Positions 43,295-51,832 of a stretch of 64,000 nucleotides of DNA are shown here, one piece after another. The stretch comes from JBBQLG01 sp038327655 (GTDB lineage Bacteria; Bacteroidota; Bacteroidia; Cytophagales; Spirosomataceae): NCBI GenBank assembly GCA_038327655.1, contig JBBQLG010000003.1, positions 1-64,000 on the forward strand, read 5' to 3'. The position numbers and the translations under genes were made by a program. The notes beneath the pieces are model-generated. The model saw nothing but the letters and a program-made list of their open reading frames with translations. It made no database searches and was not told where the DNA came from. The first letter of the stretch is position 1. The number at the start of each line of letters is the position of its first letter.

Positions 43295-44170
43295 TTATTC
43301 GCCCTGCGCTGCGTTGGAAACGGTTTCCCACTCCTCCCATACGGCCAGTCGGTCGGCATACGCGGATCGCACCCAGGGCAAATTGTGTTTGCCGAGATTG
43401 AACCGCAAGGGCGGATTTTCCGCATCCACGATAGCGAAGAGAGCCGCCGGTGTCGCCTTCGGGTCTCCCCGTTCCATCGTGCCTAAACTACCGAAAAACT
43501 GCGCTTTAAAATCGGCGTAGATGTCGAGACCCGCAGCAAACGTCAACGACTCCGGGCTGCCAAACTCGGTGGCATACGCACCCGGCTCGATAATGGTCAC
43601 GTTGATGCCAAACGCCTTCACTTCGGCAGCTAAACTTTCGTGAATCGCTTCGAATGCCCATTTAGACGAACAGTAATAGCCGATTACCGGCATCGTTACA
43701 TGGCCGAGACCGCTCGATACGCCCAGAATATGACCTCCTCCCTGCTGTCGCAACAGAGGCAGGGCCGCCTGGATAACGGCTAATGCGCCGAAAATGTTGG
43801 TCTCGTACATCGCCCGAACATCGTCGGCACTGGCCTCTTCAATGGTTCCGACCAGTGAATAGCCCGCATTGTTCAGCACGACATCGAGCCTGCCGAAATG
43901 AGCGTGTGCCTGAGCAACGGCGGCCTTCACCTGGTCGGGCTTTGTCACGTCGAGTTCAAGCGTCAGCACGTTTTCGCCGTACTGCTCATTTAGGTCGGTA
44001 ATACTGGCCAGCTTGCGGGCCGTAGCGGCAACTTTGTCGCCACGCTTCAGCACGGCTTCGGTCCAGACGCGGCCAAAACCACGGGAAGCCCCCGTGATGA
44101 ACCAGATTTTGTTAGCCGTTACCGGCGTTGGTGCCGGGCTAACGCCTGACGTTTCCTGTTGAGGTATCAT
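43295..44170 (-). CDS. Short-chain dehydrogenase/reductase
   Basis: The 291-residue SDR has a 20-residue N-terminal tail, then IWFITGASRGFGRVW (cofactor), LNNAGYSLVG, a Ser in GVSSGLGHV and YYCSSKWAF with the Tyr and Lys pair. The ending resembles the YusZ/DltE-like SDR group. It sits between two paralogous AraC genes, all transcribed leftward, and is presumably controlled by one of them. The substrate is unknown. Confidence 0.88.
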   Translation of the reverse strand: MIPQQETSGVSPAPTPVTANKIWFITGASRGFGRVWTEAVLKRGDKVAATARKLASITDLNEQYGENVLTLELDVTKPDQVKAAVAQAHAHFGRLDVVLNNAGYSLVGTIEEASADDVRAMYETNIFGALAVIQAALPLLRQQGGGHILGVSSGLGHVTMPVIGYYCSSKWAFEAIHESLAAEVKAFGINVTIIEPGAYATEFGSPESLTFAAGLDIYADFKAQFFGSLGTMERGDPKATPAALFAIVDAENPPLRFNLGKHNLPWVRSAYADRLAVWEEWETVSNAAQGE

Positions 44171-44354
44171 ACTATCAATTTAGATTAGTGATATCACAAA
44201 GGTCATCGGCTGCTACTCGCACCCCGTAGTCGAATTGAGAGTTTTTGTAGGCAAAATGAGAAAGTCAGTCGTGCGTCAGTAGTTCGTTCAGGGTATTAGC
44301 CCGGTGTAGTACTAAATCGACGACACCGGTGCTGTTTTGCACATCTGCTTTCCG

Positions 44355-45275
44355 TCAGTTGAATGACTGCCGGAAAGCCACCGGCGACAAACTGGTTTTG
44401 GCTTTGAACAGGCGGCTGAACGACTGCGAATGCTCAAAGCCTAACGCATAGGCAATTTCGCTGACGGATAAATCGCTGACGGAGAGTTTCTCTTTCGCTT
44501 TTTCGATGAGTTTATCGTGGATGTGCTGCTGCGTAGGTTGGCCGGTCAGGAGCTTGAGCAGGTCGCTCAAATAGTGGGGCGATACGTTCAACGCGTCGGC
44601 AATGTGCTGTACGGTCGGTATGCCTTTTTCGTTCAGTGTATCGTCCCGGAAACAGTTGCCAAGAACGGTCTCCAACTGAGTCAGAATTTTGTGGTTGGTA
44701 ATTTTGCGGGTGATGAACTGACGTTGGTAAAATCGTTCGGCGTAGGAGAACAGCAGTTCGAGTTGGGCCACGATGATTGTCTGGCTGAACTTGTCGATGT
44801 TGGCATTATATTCCTGCTCGATGTTTTGCAGGATGCCCTGGATGATTGTTTCCTCCTTTTCGGACAGAAACAGGGCTTCATGCACGGCATAATCGAAATA
44901 CTCGTACTGCCGGATGGTTTTGGACAAGGGTGTGTTCCACAGAAAATCGGGATGGATAAACAATAGCCAGCCGGCTGTTTTCTGCGTCTGTTCGGTATCG
45001 GCGGCAAAGTTCAACACCTGGCCGGGAGCCGTGAAGGCCATACTACCCTCATCGAAATCGTACGCCTGCTGACCATATTTGATTTTAGCGTTAAAATGCT
45101 TTTTCAGGGATATGGCGTAAAAGTCATGCACGAAACTCATCGGCACATCCATCGGCACGTAGCCAGCCGTTTCAAGGTTTATGATGCTGATGAGCGGGTG
45201 GGCCGGCATCGCTATCTGCCTGAGTCGATGATAGTCACTGATGGTTTTAATCCGATGCGGCTGGCTGTCTTTCAT
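44355..45275 (-). CDS. AraC-family regulator, paralogue 2
   Basis: This 306-residue regulator matches its paralogue at 42282 throughout. The sensor has KYGQQAYDFDEGSMAFTAPG and the DNA-binding half has IADALNVSPHYLSDLLKLLT and IAYALGFEHSQSFSRLFKAK, ending AFRQSFN. Its start codon overlaps the stop of the upstream NmrA-like gene by four bases, so regulator and reductase are translated together. That makes the reductase a probable part of the signal or response. Confidence 0.9.
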   Translation of the reverse strand: MKDSQPHRIKTISDYHRLRQIAMPAHPLISIINLETAGYVPMDVPMSFVHDFYAISLKKHFNAKIKYGQQAYDFDEGSMAFTAPGQVLNFAADTEQTQKTAGWLLFIHPDFLWNTPLSKTIRQYEYFDYAVHEALFLSEKEETIIQGILQNIEQEYNANIDKFSQTIIVAQLELLFSYAERFYQRQFITRKITNHKILTQLETVLGNCFRDDTLNEKGIPTVQHIADALNVSPHYLSDLLKLLTGQPTQQHIHDKLIEKAKEKLSVSDLSVSEIAYALGFEHSQSFSRLFKAKTSLSPVAFRQSFN

Positions 45276-46132
45276 AGGTTGAACAGTTTTTTTAAGCCCT
45301 CTTCCAGCGATGCGGGCTTGCGGCCCAGCGCGGTTTCGAGGTCGGTACTGACGACTGATTCCTGCCCGTTTTTGATGTCGGTGATAAACCCCGAAATCCG
45401 CCCAACCACCACATCGGGCAGACCGCGCTGTTTCAGACCCGCTTCAAAGTCCGACTTTTCAACCGGCTTGTAGTTAACTGTTTTGCCGGACAGTTTGGTC
45501 AGCGTGGTAGCAATGTCGGTAAACGACCAGGCTTCGGAGGCCGTAAAGTTGTACGTCCGGTTCTGGCAATCGCCCGTCAGCAATAGATTGGCAATGCCTT
45601 CGCCCATCTCGCTTCGGAGCGCGAACGGCACCGTAGCCTGACCAGCGGGGAGGTTTATGCCCGTGTCAAACACATTGCCCCCCATAAACTGCGGCAGCGT
45701 GTCCATGTACAATACGTTGCGAATAATAGCATAATCCAGACCGCTCGCTCTCAGATAGTCTTCGGTATCGAAATAGGTGTCCATCAGCCGATTCACCAAT
45801 GTCGTTTTGTCGCGCAGCGTCCGGCTCGTGAACGCTACGCACGGCACTCCCGCTTTTTTGGCGGCATCCATTACGTTTTTGTGTTGCTGCAGCCGTTTCT
45901 GCTCATCCGTTCCGGCAATCAGCAGCACCTTGGTCACGCCCTGCATGGCCCGATTGAGCGAGTCGAGGTCGTCATAATTCCCCACCCGGATGTGTACGCC
46001 TTTGCTGTTGAGGTCGGCCGCTTTGGCTTCGTCCCGTACCAGCGCAACCACCTGGCTGGCGGGCGATTTTTCGAGTAACTGATTAATGACGGCCGCTCCT
46101 AACTGGCCGGTGGCTCCTGTTATCAAAATCAT
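45272..46132 (-). CDS. NAD(P)H:quinone oxidoreductase-like (NmrA/QOR2 type)
   Basis: The 286-residue protein begins ILITGATGQLGAAVINQLL, followed by LVRDEAKAADLNSKGVHIRV and VLLIAGTDEQKRLQQHKNV. It has the QOR2-like middle (SGLDYAIIRNVLYMDTLPQF) with NTF2-free end. QOR2 proteins reduce quinones with NADPH. Four-base overlap with the AraC gene suggests an operon. Confidence 0.87.
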   Translation of the reverse strand: MILITGATGQLGAAVINQLLEKSPASQVVALVRDEAKAADLNSKGVHIRVGNYDDLDSLNRAMQGVTKVLLIAGTDEQKRLQQHKNVMDAAKKAGVPCVAFTSRTLRDKTTLVNRLMDTYFDTEDYLRASGLDYAIIRNVLYMDTLPQFMGGNVFDTGINLPAGQATVPFALRSEMGEGIANLLLTGDCQNRTYNFTASEAWSFTDIATTLTKLSGKTVNYKPVEKSDFEAGLKQRGLPDVVVGRISGFITDIKNGQESVVSTDLETALGRKPASLEEGLKKLFNL

Positions 46133-46228
46133 GGTTTCGGTTCGGTTTGTTTACGAACCCAAAGGTCTGACAAACAGGGGCCGCATCTGTAACATAATTC
46201 CGGATTCCCATAACCGTTTCTCTACCCG

Positions 46229-46556
46229 TCAGGAGTTTGCCCGCAACCGCGCTACTTCGGCTTCCAGTTGGGTAATGTATTCGCGTTGAGGGGCGAGGGA
46301 CGCGTTTATCTCGTCGGTGGTGTAGCGCGGGGTAATGTGTCGCGGGCAGTTCCACCGGGCCGCCGTCGCGGTCGTAGGCCTCGACGTGTACCGATAACAT
46401 TCGTTCGGGGCGGTGTTTGTAGTTGGTTGGGTCCAACTGCTCCAGCAGGTCGGGTCGGTCGGCGAGGTCCACGATTTCGGCATTAGCGTAGATGTAGCGT
46501 TCCTGCACCGCTTTAACGGGTTCGGTAAAGGCGAGGGATGCGTAGTGGCGTGCCAT
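46229..46556 (-). pseudogene. Decayed PNPOx-family flavin protein
   Basis: The frame opens MARHYASLAFTEPVKAVQE, the usual start of a pyridoxamine-phosphate-oxidase-like family. It jumps to NAEIVDLADRPDLLEQLDP, so about 90 residues of the flavin-binding middle are missing. After VHVEAYDR the reading shifts frame: the family ending WNCPRHITPRYTTDEI to the stop at 46229 is in another frame. Internal deletion plus frameshift makes it non-functional. Confidence 0.82.
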
Positions 46557-46606
46557 GTTGTCAGGGAAAACGTCCGTTTCGGTAAACGGACGGATAAGCG
46601 GATTGA

Positions 46607-47023
46607 TTAGAAAACGCGCCGTTCGCTTTCGGTAATGGGTGCGTCGTTGATGCTGGCAAATCGTTTGGACATCAGGCCGTTCTCGTCAAATTCCCACAGC
46701 TCATTCCCGTAGCTGCGGTACCACTGGCCACTTTCGTCATACCATTCATACTCGAAGCGCACGGCCATCCGGTTCTCCCGAAAGCCCCAGAGTTCTTTCT
46801 TCAATCGGTATCCTTGTTCGGTTGACCACTTGCGGGTCAGGAACGCTTTCACTTCGTCGCGGCCGTTGATGAATTCGGCGCGGTTGCGCCATTCGGTGTC
46901 GGGCGTGTAGGCCATACTAACCCGTTCGGGGTCTTTGGTATTCCAAGCATCTTCGGCCAGTTGTACTTTTTGCCGGGCCGTTTCGAGGGTGAAGGGCGGC
47001 AGGGGTGGTCGTTGCGGAGTCAT
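46607..47023 (-). CDS. DUF1348 / SnoaL-like (NTF2 fold) protein
   Basis: Starting at the ATG at 47023 gives 138 residues, close to the DUF1348 length: RPPLPPFTLETARQKVQLAE, DPERVSMAYTPDTEWRNRAE and the end RFASINDAPITESERRVF. An in-frame ATG at 47128 would add 35 acidic residues (IDEFYDDVPFVHEECGD) that I do not recognise from the family. Function is unknown; the fold suggests a small-molecule binding or isomerase-like pocket. Confidence 0.82.
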   Translation of the reverse strand: MTPQRPPLPPFTLETARQKVQLAEDAWNTKDPERVSMAYTPDTEWRNRAEFINGRDEVKAFLTRKWSTEQGYRLKKELWGFRENRMAVRFEYEWYDESGQWYRSYGNELWEFDENGLMSKRFASINDAPITESERRVF

Positions 47024-47146
47024 ATCAGCCGTTAGTTGGTTTAGTACTGTCTCGTCCCACATCGTGTCGCCACATTCTTCATGTACGAAGGGAACATCAT
47101 CGTAAAATTCGTCTATTGTTTTCATCATTCGTTGGTTGTTAATCAA

Positions 47147-47200
47147 TACGTTTCGCTGTCATTGGTTGCTGGTTAGTATGACCAATGACAGCGAAACGTA
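47147..47200. terminator. Perfect 20-bp hairpin after the CMD-family gene
   Basis: Arms 47147-47166 and 47181-47200 pair perfectly (core TTTCGCTGTCATTGGT) around a 14-base loop. It starts 11 bases after the leftward stop at 47212, so it probably ends that transcript, although no T run follows. It resembles the hairpin at 39480. Confidence 0.72.
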
Positions 47201-47211
47201 ATGACCGTATA

Positions 47212-47757
47212 TCAGGCGGCTTCCGTTTCCAAAGCTGGTGCTACCGGGAAATCAATGGGTATCTCGGTCAAATTGTGGAGGTAGTTCATGGCAATTTTGT
47301 CGCTCACCTGCAAAATCACATCCACCAGATTGCCATTGGTATAACCCGCTGCGTAGAAGGCGTCGAGGTTCGCGGGCGATACCCGGCCTTTGTTTTCGGT
47401 GATGTCTTTAGCCAGAACAACCAACGTATTTAGTTTCCCGTTGCTGCTGTGACCAGCCCGGAAGTCGAGGATTTCGTCGTCCGAAAAGCCATTCATTTTG
47501 CCAATTACCGTATGGGCACTCAGGCAATACCGACACCCGTTCACTTCGCTCACCACGAGGTTGACCACTTCTTTCTCCTTGTTGGAAAGCGATGTTTTCG
47601 CTCCCTGAAAGGCTATGTATTTGGGCAGGCCGTTATCGGAATACGCAATGGTAGCGTACAGATTCGGGACGAAACCGAGGGCTTTTTGCAGGCCATCAAA
47701 TGACTCCTGCGATGCGGGCGACACCTGGTCGCGGGTTGGGACGGTGAATTGTGACAT
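47212..47757 (-). CDS. AhpD/carboxymuconolactone decarboxylase-family peroxidase-like protein
   Basis: I place the start at the ATG at 47757 (181 residues), because a 20-base TetR-type palindrome lies just upstream, inside the longer open frame. The AhpD-like core has SEVNGCRYCLSAHTVIGKMN (CxxC and the His of the relay), followed by EILDFRAG. It probably reduces peroxides or other electrophiles with thiols. It is divergently controlled with the TetR gene: each has a copy of ACCGAACGTTCGGT upstream. Confidence 0.88.
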   Translation of the reverse strand: MSQFTVPTRDQVSPASQESFDGLQKALGFVPNLYATIAYSDNGLPKYIAFQGAKTSLSNKEKEVVNLVVSEVNGCRYCLSAHTVIGKMNGFSDDEILDFRAGHSSNGKLNTLVVLAKDITENKGRVSPANLDAFYAAGYTNGNLVDVILQVSDKIAMNYLHNLTEIPIDFPVAPALETEAA

Positions 47758-47806
47758 GATTTTGGTTGATTTGGTGAACTGAATTGGTTGAAATAGACTA
47801 AATTGA

Positions 47807-47826
47807 TTTACCGAACGTTCGGTAAA
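47807..47826. promoter_or_regulatory. TetR-type operator before the CMD-family gene
   Basis: TTTACCGAACGTTCGGTAAA is a perfect 20-base palindrome 50 bases before the leftward start at 47757 and 40 bases after the TetR stop. The 14-base core recurs at 48458 upstream of the TetR gene itself. Confidence 0.88.
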
Positions 47827-47865
47827 AATTTTGACCACAATAAATCACTGGTACTACCAACTGAT

Positions 47866-48429
47866 TTACTGACGGGAAAGGAAATCGGCTTCTATGTCAT
47901 GCAGGGTCTGCTCAAAAACACCTGGCTGTTGCAGTGTCTGGGCCAGAATCAGCGACCCCTGCACCCGAATCAGCGTGGACTCGGCCAATCGTTGGGCGGC
48001 TCCGGCCTCAAAGCCAAAGTCGCGGGCCAGATGGGCAAACGCAGCCACCCACGTCGTGAAAATGACCGCTATCGGCTCCCGGAACAACCTGGCGGCTGTG
48101 CCGTGCGATAACGCCCGCAGCACACAGGCCAAGCGGCCACCATCATAAATCTGATGCACAATCGTCAGGGCGTTGGTTAGACGGGTAGGGGCCGGGGCCG
48201 ACGATTGCAGCACGTCGGCAAGCCGATTGTTGATTAACTCGGCAACGTGGTCGAGTACGGCGGTTGCCATAGCCTGTTTGCCGTTGGGAAAGCGGTGGTA
48301 TAAACTCGCTTTTTGCAGACCGGTAGCGGCAGCAAGTTCACTCAAACTGGCTCCGTCGTAGCCGACCGACTGGAAAACGCCCATCAACCGGTCGATAACC
48401 ACGTCCTGCTCTACTTTCACATTGGCCAT
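47866..48429 (-). CDS. TetR/AcrR-family repressor
   Basis: The 187-residue regulator has an N-terminal helix-turn-helix (GYDGASLSELAAATGLQKAS followed by LYHRFPNGKQAM) and a helical ligand domain with the C-terminal block of the YcdC-like group (ESTLIRVQGSLILAQTLQQP). It probably binds ACCGAACGTTCGGT, which occurs before this gene and before the peroxidase-like gene 100 bases downstream, repressing both until an electrophilic inducer is present. The inducer is unknown. Confidence 0.9.
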   Translation of the reverse strand: MANVKVEQDVVIDRLMGVFQSVGYDGASLSELAAATGLQKASLYHRFPNGKQAMATAVLDHVAELINNRLADVLQSSAPAPTRLTNALTIVHQIYDGGRLACVLRALSHGTAARLFREPIAVIFTTWVAAFAHLARDFGFEAGAAQRLAESTLIRVQGSLILAQTLQQPGVFEQTLHDIEADFLSRQ

Positions 48430-48457
48430 GTTGTCCCTACAGTTAAATGTCTTTTAA

Positions 48458-48471
48458 ACCGAACGTTCGGT
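48458..48471. promoter_or_regulatory. TetR-type operator before the TetR gene
   Basis: ACCGAACGTTCGGT is a perfect 14-base palindrome 28 bases upstream of the TetR start and identical to the core of the site at 47807. This pairing predicts autorepression. Confidence 0.87.
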
Positions 48472-48521
48472 AAAATAGTTTACAGTAGGGAAGAAATTAC
48501 TTAAAGTGGTCCAGCAGACCA

Positions 48522-49127
48522 CTACTGTAGTGCCTCGGTTACGGCCCGCAGCACTTTGGCCGACACGCGCTCTTTGAAGTTGGGGTTGATGTGTTCGTAC
48601 TTGATAACGCCCTTCGTGTCCAGTACAAACACGGCGGGAACGGGCAGCAGTTTATCGACGTTTTTGCCGCCACTGCTTTTCACCAGCATCTCGCCATAGC
48701 GTTCGGGGGCTTTAAAAGCCAGCCCAAAGGCTTTGGTCGCCGTCAGGTCGGCATCGGAGAGGAGGGTATAGGTGAGCTGATTTTTCTCCGCCGTGGTTTT
48801 CAGGCCCTCCGGCGCATCGGTGCTGATAGCAATCATCTGGTAGCCCATCCGGTCCATGTCGGGCTGAAGCAGACGCAGTTCGGCCAGGTGAGTGTTGCAG
48901 TACGGACACCAGCCGCCCCGGTAAAACACCAGAATCGTGGGTTTTTTGGCGATTTCTGTTTTGAGCGCCGTTGTCTGGCCCGATACGGTCATCAGGTTCA
49001 CGTCGGGAATGGTTTCACCCACCAGCAGCGGGCTAATGTCTTCGGGTTTATCGGGAATAACGGAATCAGCGGATATAAACGCAGTGAGTCCGAGGAACAG
49101 GCTGGTTAACAGAAGAATAGCTTTCAT
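48522..49127 (-). CDS. Exported AhpC/TSA-like peroxiredoxin
   Basis: The 201-residue protein has a signal peptide (about 1-20, ending FISADS) and a thioredoxin-like fold. The active site FYRGGWCPYCNTHLAELRLL carries a CPYC pair, as in the PRX-like2/Bcp-related group. It would act in the periplasm, reducing peroxides or thiols. The next gene on the right is divergent, and a gap of about 220 bases holds both promoters. No link to the TetR site is visible on this side. Confidence 0.87.
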   Translation of the reverse strand: MKAILLLTSLFLGLTAFISADSVIPDKPEDISPLLVGETIPDVNLMTVSGQTTALKTEIAKKPTILVFYRGGWCPYCNTHLAELRLLQPDMDRMGYQMIAISTDAPEGLKTTAEKNQLTYTLLSDADLTATKAFGLAFKAPERYGEMLVKSSGGKNVDKLLPVPAVFVLDTKGVIKYEHINPNFKERVSAKVLRAVTEALQ

Positions 49128-49347
49128 AGAATTGGGGTTTACGTTGCCGATGTTTCTCCTGCTAAACTCTATTTTGGCAAACTCCGTTCCGGTCTATGTC
49201 CGCAGTAACGGCCACTATTGACCGAAACGAAGTACAGGAAGAACGGCAGCACATCGACCCGCCGGGTCATTGCCCGCCCCAATGTATTTTTCCTTACGGC
49301 CAACCGGGAGCGGCAAATACTGGTTCAAGTCATGTAAACCTAACTTA

Positions 49348-49875
49348 ATGATGAAAACAACGTACCTGACTCTCGTACTGGGCTTACTGGTTACGGCCGG
49401 TTTCGGCCAGGTGCCGTCGCTGCTAACGGAACTGCAAATCCGGCTCACCAATGCCAAACGATACACCCTGACCACAGCCGACCGGATGCCCGAGGCCAAC
49501 TACAGCTACCAGCCCACCCCGGAAGAAATGACGTTTCGGGCGCAGACGGTGCATATTGCCCAGAACCTGACCTGGCTCACCTCCACTCATTTAACCAAAA
49601 TGCCGAGTCCACTGTCGGCGGCTTCGCTGAAGGCGACCAACCAGAGCAAAGCCGAAGCGATGCAGATGGTCACGCAGGCCTACGACTACGCCATCGAGGC
49701 AATTCGGGTGTTCGATCCGGCGCACCTCGACGATACGGTATCGTTTTTTGCCGGGCCGCTCACCAAACGCCAGATCATGCTGCTCATTGCCGACCATCAG
49801 ACCCACCACCGGGCGCAGTTGCTGGTGTATCTGCGCCTGAACGGTATCAAACCACCCGATTATGTGGGTTGGTGA
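49348..49875 (+). CDS. DinB-superfamily protein, exported
   Basis: The ATG at 49348 gives 175 residues with a signal peptide (LTLVLGLLVTAGFGQ), followed by a DinB/YfiT four-helix bundle: metal-binding His in TVHIAQNLTWLT (near residue 72) and DHQTHHRAQLLVYLRLNG. The HxxHR end is the usual metal site of DinB-like thiol transferases. A periplasmic location is uncommon for the fold but frequent in Bacteroidota. Substrate unknown. Confidence 0.85.
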   Translation: MMKTTYLTLVLGLLVTAGFGQVPSLLTELQIRLTNAKRYTLTTADRMPEANYSYQPTPEEMTFRAQTVHIAQNLTWLTSTHLTKMPSPLSAASLKATNQSKAEAMQMVTQAYDYAIEAIRVFDPAHLDDTVSFFAGPLTKRQIMLLIADHQTHHRAQLLVYLRLNGIKPPDYVGW

Positions 49876-50004
49876 AGAGTTTCGCCAGTATCTTCTCAGT
49901 AAACTCGTCCGGTTTATCCAAGCGATTACTTCTGCCTGCACACAGTCTGTACAAGCGCGTTGTGAACGCAATCCGGCCACTATAGCCGATAATGACGACA
50001 TGTT

Positions 50005-50808
50005 ATGAAAAAAATAGTGCTTTTGCTCCTTCTGTGTGCGCTCGGTGCAGCTACCGTATCGGCGCAACCCATCGAACGAGCGGATACCCTGCGGACTACG
50101 AAAGCCGAAAAAGCCGGGTCACCTGCTCGAAAGACCGAGGTGGTCAGTCTGTTGCTCTACAGCCGCACCATCGTCGATGTGCATGGCAATGTTCGGTTTG
50201 ACCAGAACGTGGTGCCAACGTTCCGGCTTAACAGAACGCTGAAACTTCAGGTAGGTTTCCGGCTGGGCGAACGCCCGCGCAACTTCGATGCCTATTACCA
50301 CTACAAGGTGGAACTCCAGACGCGTCAGTTCTGGAACACCGTACGGTTTCTGGCCCGTATGTCGACCAACGTAATCGAAAATCCCGGTCCGGACGGGGGC
50401 GTGCCCTATACCCGCAGCAATTACCTCGGCGTGGCCGAAGGGCGGTACCCGCTGTCGAAGAAGTTTCTCTTCGTGGGGGGGCTGGGCTATGTTTATACGT
50501 TCCAGAAGGATAATAACCTCGACGGCCTGCCCGTTGTCGACGGCGTTCGGAAAACCCATCTGATCTACAAAGCAGCCCTGCATTACGAGTTCAGCGAGCG
50601 GGGGTTTGTAGGCGCGGCTTTTGGTACTTACGACGTTTTCAATCCCTATAACCTCAACGAACCCTTCGCTCAGGTCGACTGTGAATACGACATCTCCGAG
50701 CGCAGTACGCTCTACACCTACTTCCGGTATCAGGAGGCAGGCCACTTTAACGAACCCCTCAACAGTTTTATCGGCCTCGGTGTCCGGCTGCACTTTCTCG
50801 GTCGATGA
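50005..50808 (+). CDS. DUF2490 outer-membrane barrel protein
   Basis: The 267-residue protein has a signal peptide (1-21, ending VSAQP) and a body of alternating strands (LQVGFRLGERPRNFD, TRQFWNTVRFLARMSTN, VRLHFLGR at the end) typical of DUF2490 barrels. No function is known for the family. It is followed at 50892 by the copied tail of a SpoIIAA-like gene and by the rhodopsin gene on the other strand. There is no obvious operon partner. Confidence 0.78.
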   Translation: MKKIVLLLLLCALGAATVSAQPIERADTLRTTKAEKAGSPARKTEVVSLLLYSRTIVDVHGNVRFDQNVVPTFRLNRTLKLQVGFRLGERPRNFDAYYHYKVELQTRQFWNTVRFLARMSTNVIENPGPDGGVPYTRSNYLGVAEGRYPLSKKFLFVGGLGYVYTFQKDNNLDGLPVVDGVRKTHLIYKAALHYEFSERGFVGAAFGTYDVFNPYNLNEPFAQVDCEYDISERSTLYTYFRYQEAGHFNEPLNSFIGLGVRLHFLGR

Positions 50809-50891
50809 GGGGCCAGATAGTCAAGGGTGAGTCGGGCGGTCACGAAACCGCTGGCTGATGCGGGCGAAAGGGGTATCGTTGCCGGGGTTCC

Positions 50892-50961
50892 GGCAGGGAA
50901 TCATCGGTCAGTTCATGACCCACTGCCGGGCCTGTGTCGGCCCGTCGGGCTGGAACCGTTT
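50892..50961 (-). repeat. Copied 3' end of a SpoIIAA-like gene, left repeat
   Basis: Bases 50892-50936 are identical to 52653-52697, the region around the stop of the SpoIIAA-like gene, including 16 bases beyond its stop. Further upstream the frame still reads FQPDGPTQARQWVMN, a diverged copy of the gene's last residues. The two copies lie in the same orientation on each side of the rhodopsin gene. Confidence 0.9.
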
Positions 50962-50992
50962 TATTCAGTTTTGGGGAGCAGCCCGGCCAAAA

Positions 50993-51832
50993 TTACCCCA
51001 CGGTGTGGTAAGGGGCGGTTGCATCTTCGGCAACGCGCCGTTCGAGCACCTGCTCGGCTGCCTGGAACGCAATAGCCCCAACACCCACTTTATTGATAAC
51101 ATCGGCAATAGAAAAGGAAATATGAACCCAGTTGAGATCAAAGCCGCCGAAGGTGGTCAGGATGTAGCCGATGGGGTAAACACCCCAGAACGTTACGGTC
51201 AATAGGCCCATCGTACGGTAAGCCCACCGCTCTTCGGGCAGCACATTGCCGGAAAACTGTTTCCATAAACGCCACAGAATCAGCACAACAACAACGTAGC
51301 CCACTGTAGAAACAGCCCCCCAGATTAGTTTGGGACCGACCAGTATTTCGTTGGTGGCCGACAGTTGCTGCTCGCCAATGTAGCCGGTCACGATCATAAA
51401 CAGGTCGGCGGCCAGCAGCGTATTGATCGTTGAGCGGTGTTCGCGGTAGTGAACCTTGAGCATGGAGACCAGTTTCATCAGCAGCAGCGGAGTTGTGATG
51501 GCCCAGTCCATGTAACGCAACTGCCCAATGGCGTTGTAGGACCGGCGAATCAACTCTGCTCGTGCATCGGCTGAGTCAATTTTGGCGAGTTCGCCCAGCA
51601 TATCGCGGTAGTAGTCCTGCATCAGGAAGTAGGAAATCCCGGCAATGGCGGCAATAATGGCCGTGTAATGCCGCGAAATGCGGTGTTCGGGCGCGACACT
51701 CTTCTGCGAAGCGAGGGCAAAAATAAAATTGCCCAAGAAGGCGTAAAAAGCCACGAGCATACAAAACCAGGTAACCATAGGCAGCATGCCTACAGTGCCG
51801 GCAGTTGGTAAGAACTTGCCCATTAATTCCAT
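50993..51832 (-). CDS. Microbial rhodopsin, ESR-like outward proton pump
   Basis: From the ATG at 51832 the protein has 279 residues and seven membrane helices. Helix C reads RYMDWAITTPLLLMK: the pump residues are Asp109 (counterion), Thr113 and Lys120 in the place of the proton donor (a DTK motif, as in the Exiguobacterium sibiricum rhodopsin). Helix G has SIADVINKVG, with Asp244 and retinal Lys248. The His that partners the counterion in ESR (in IHYYFM) is Ser67 here (ISYFLM). The gene lies alone between two direct repeats of 45 bases; no carotenoid-cleavage gene is in the window. An in-frame ATG upstream is inside a less likely extension. Confidence 0.9.
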   Translation of the reverse strand: MELMGKFLPTAGTVGMLPMVTWFCMLVAFYAFLGNFIFALASQKSVAPEHRISRHYTAIIAAIAGISYFLMQDYYRDMLGELAKIDSADARAELIRRSYNAIGQLRYMDWAITTPLLLMKLVSMLKVHYREHRSTINTLLAADLFMIVTGYIGEQQLSATNEILVGPKLIWGAVSTVGYVVVVLILWRLWKQFSGNVLPEERWAYRTMGLLTVTFWGVYPIGYILTTFGGFDLNWVHISFSIADVINKVGVGAIAFQAAEQVLERRVAEDATAPYHTVG

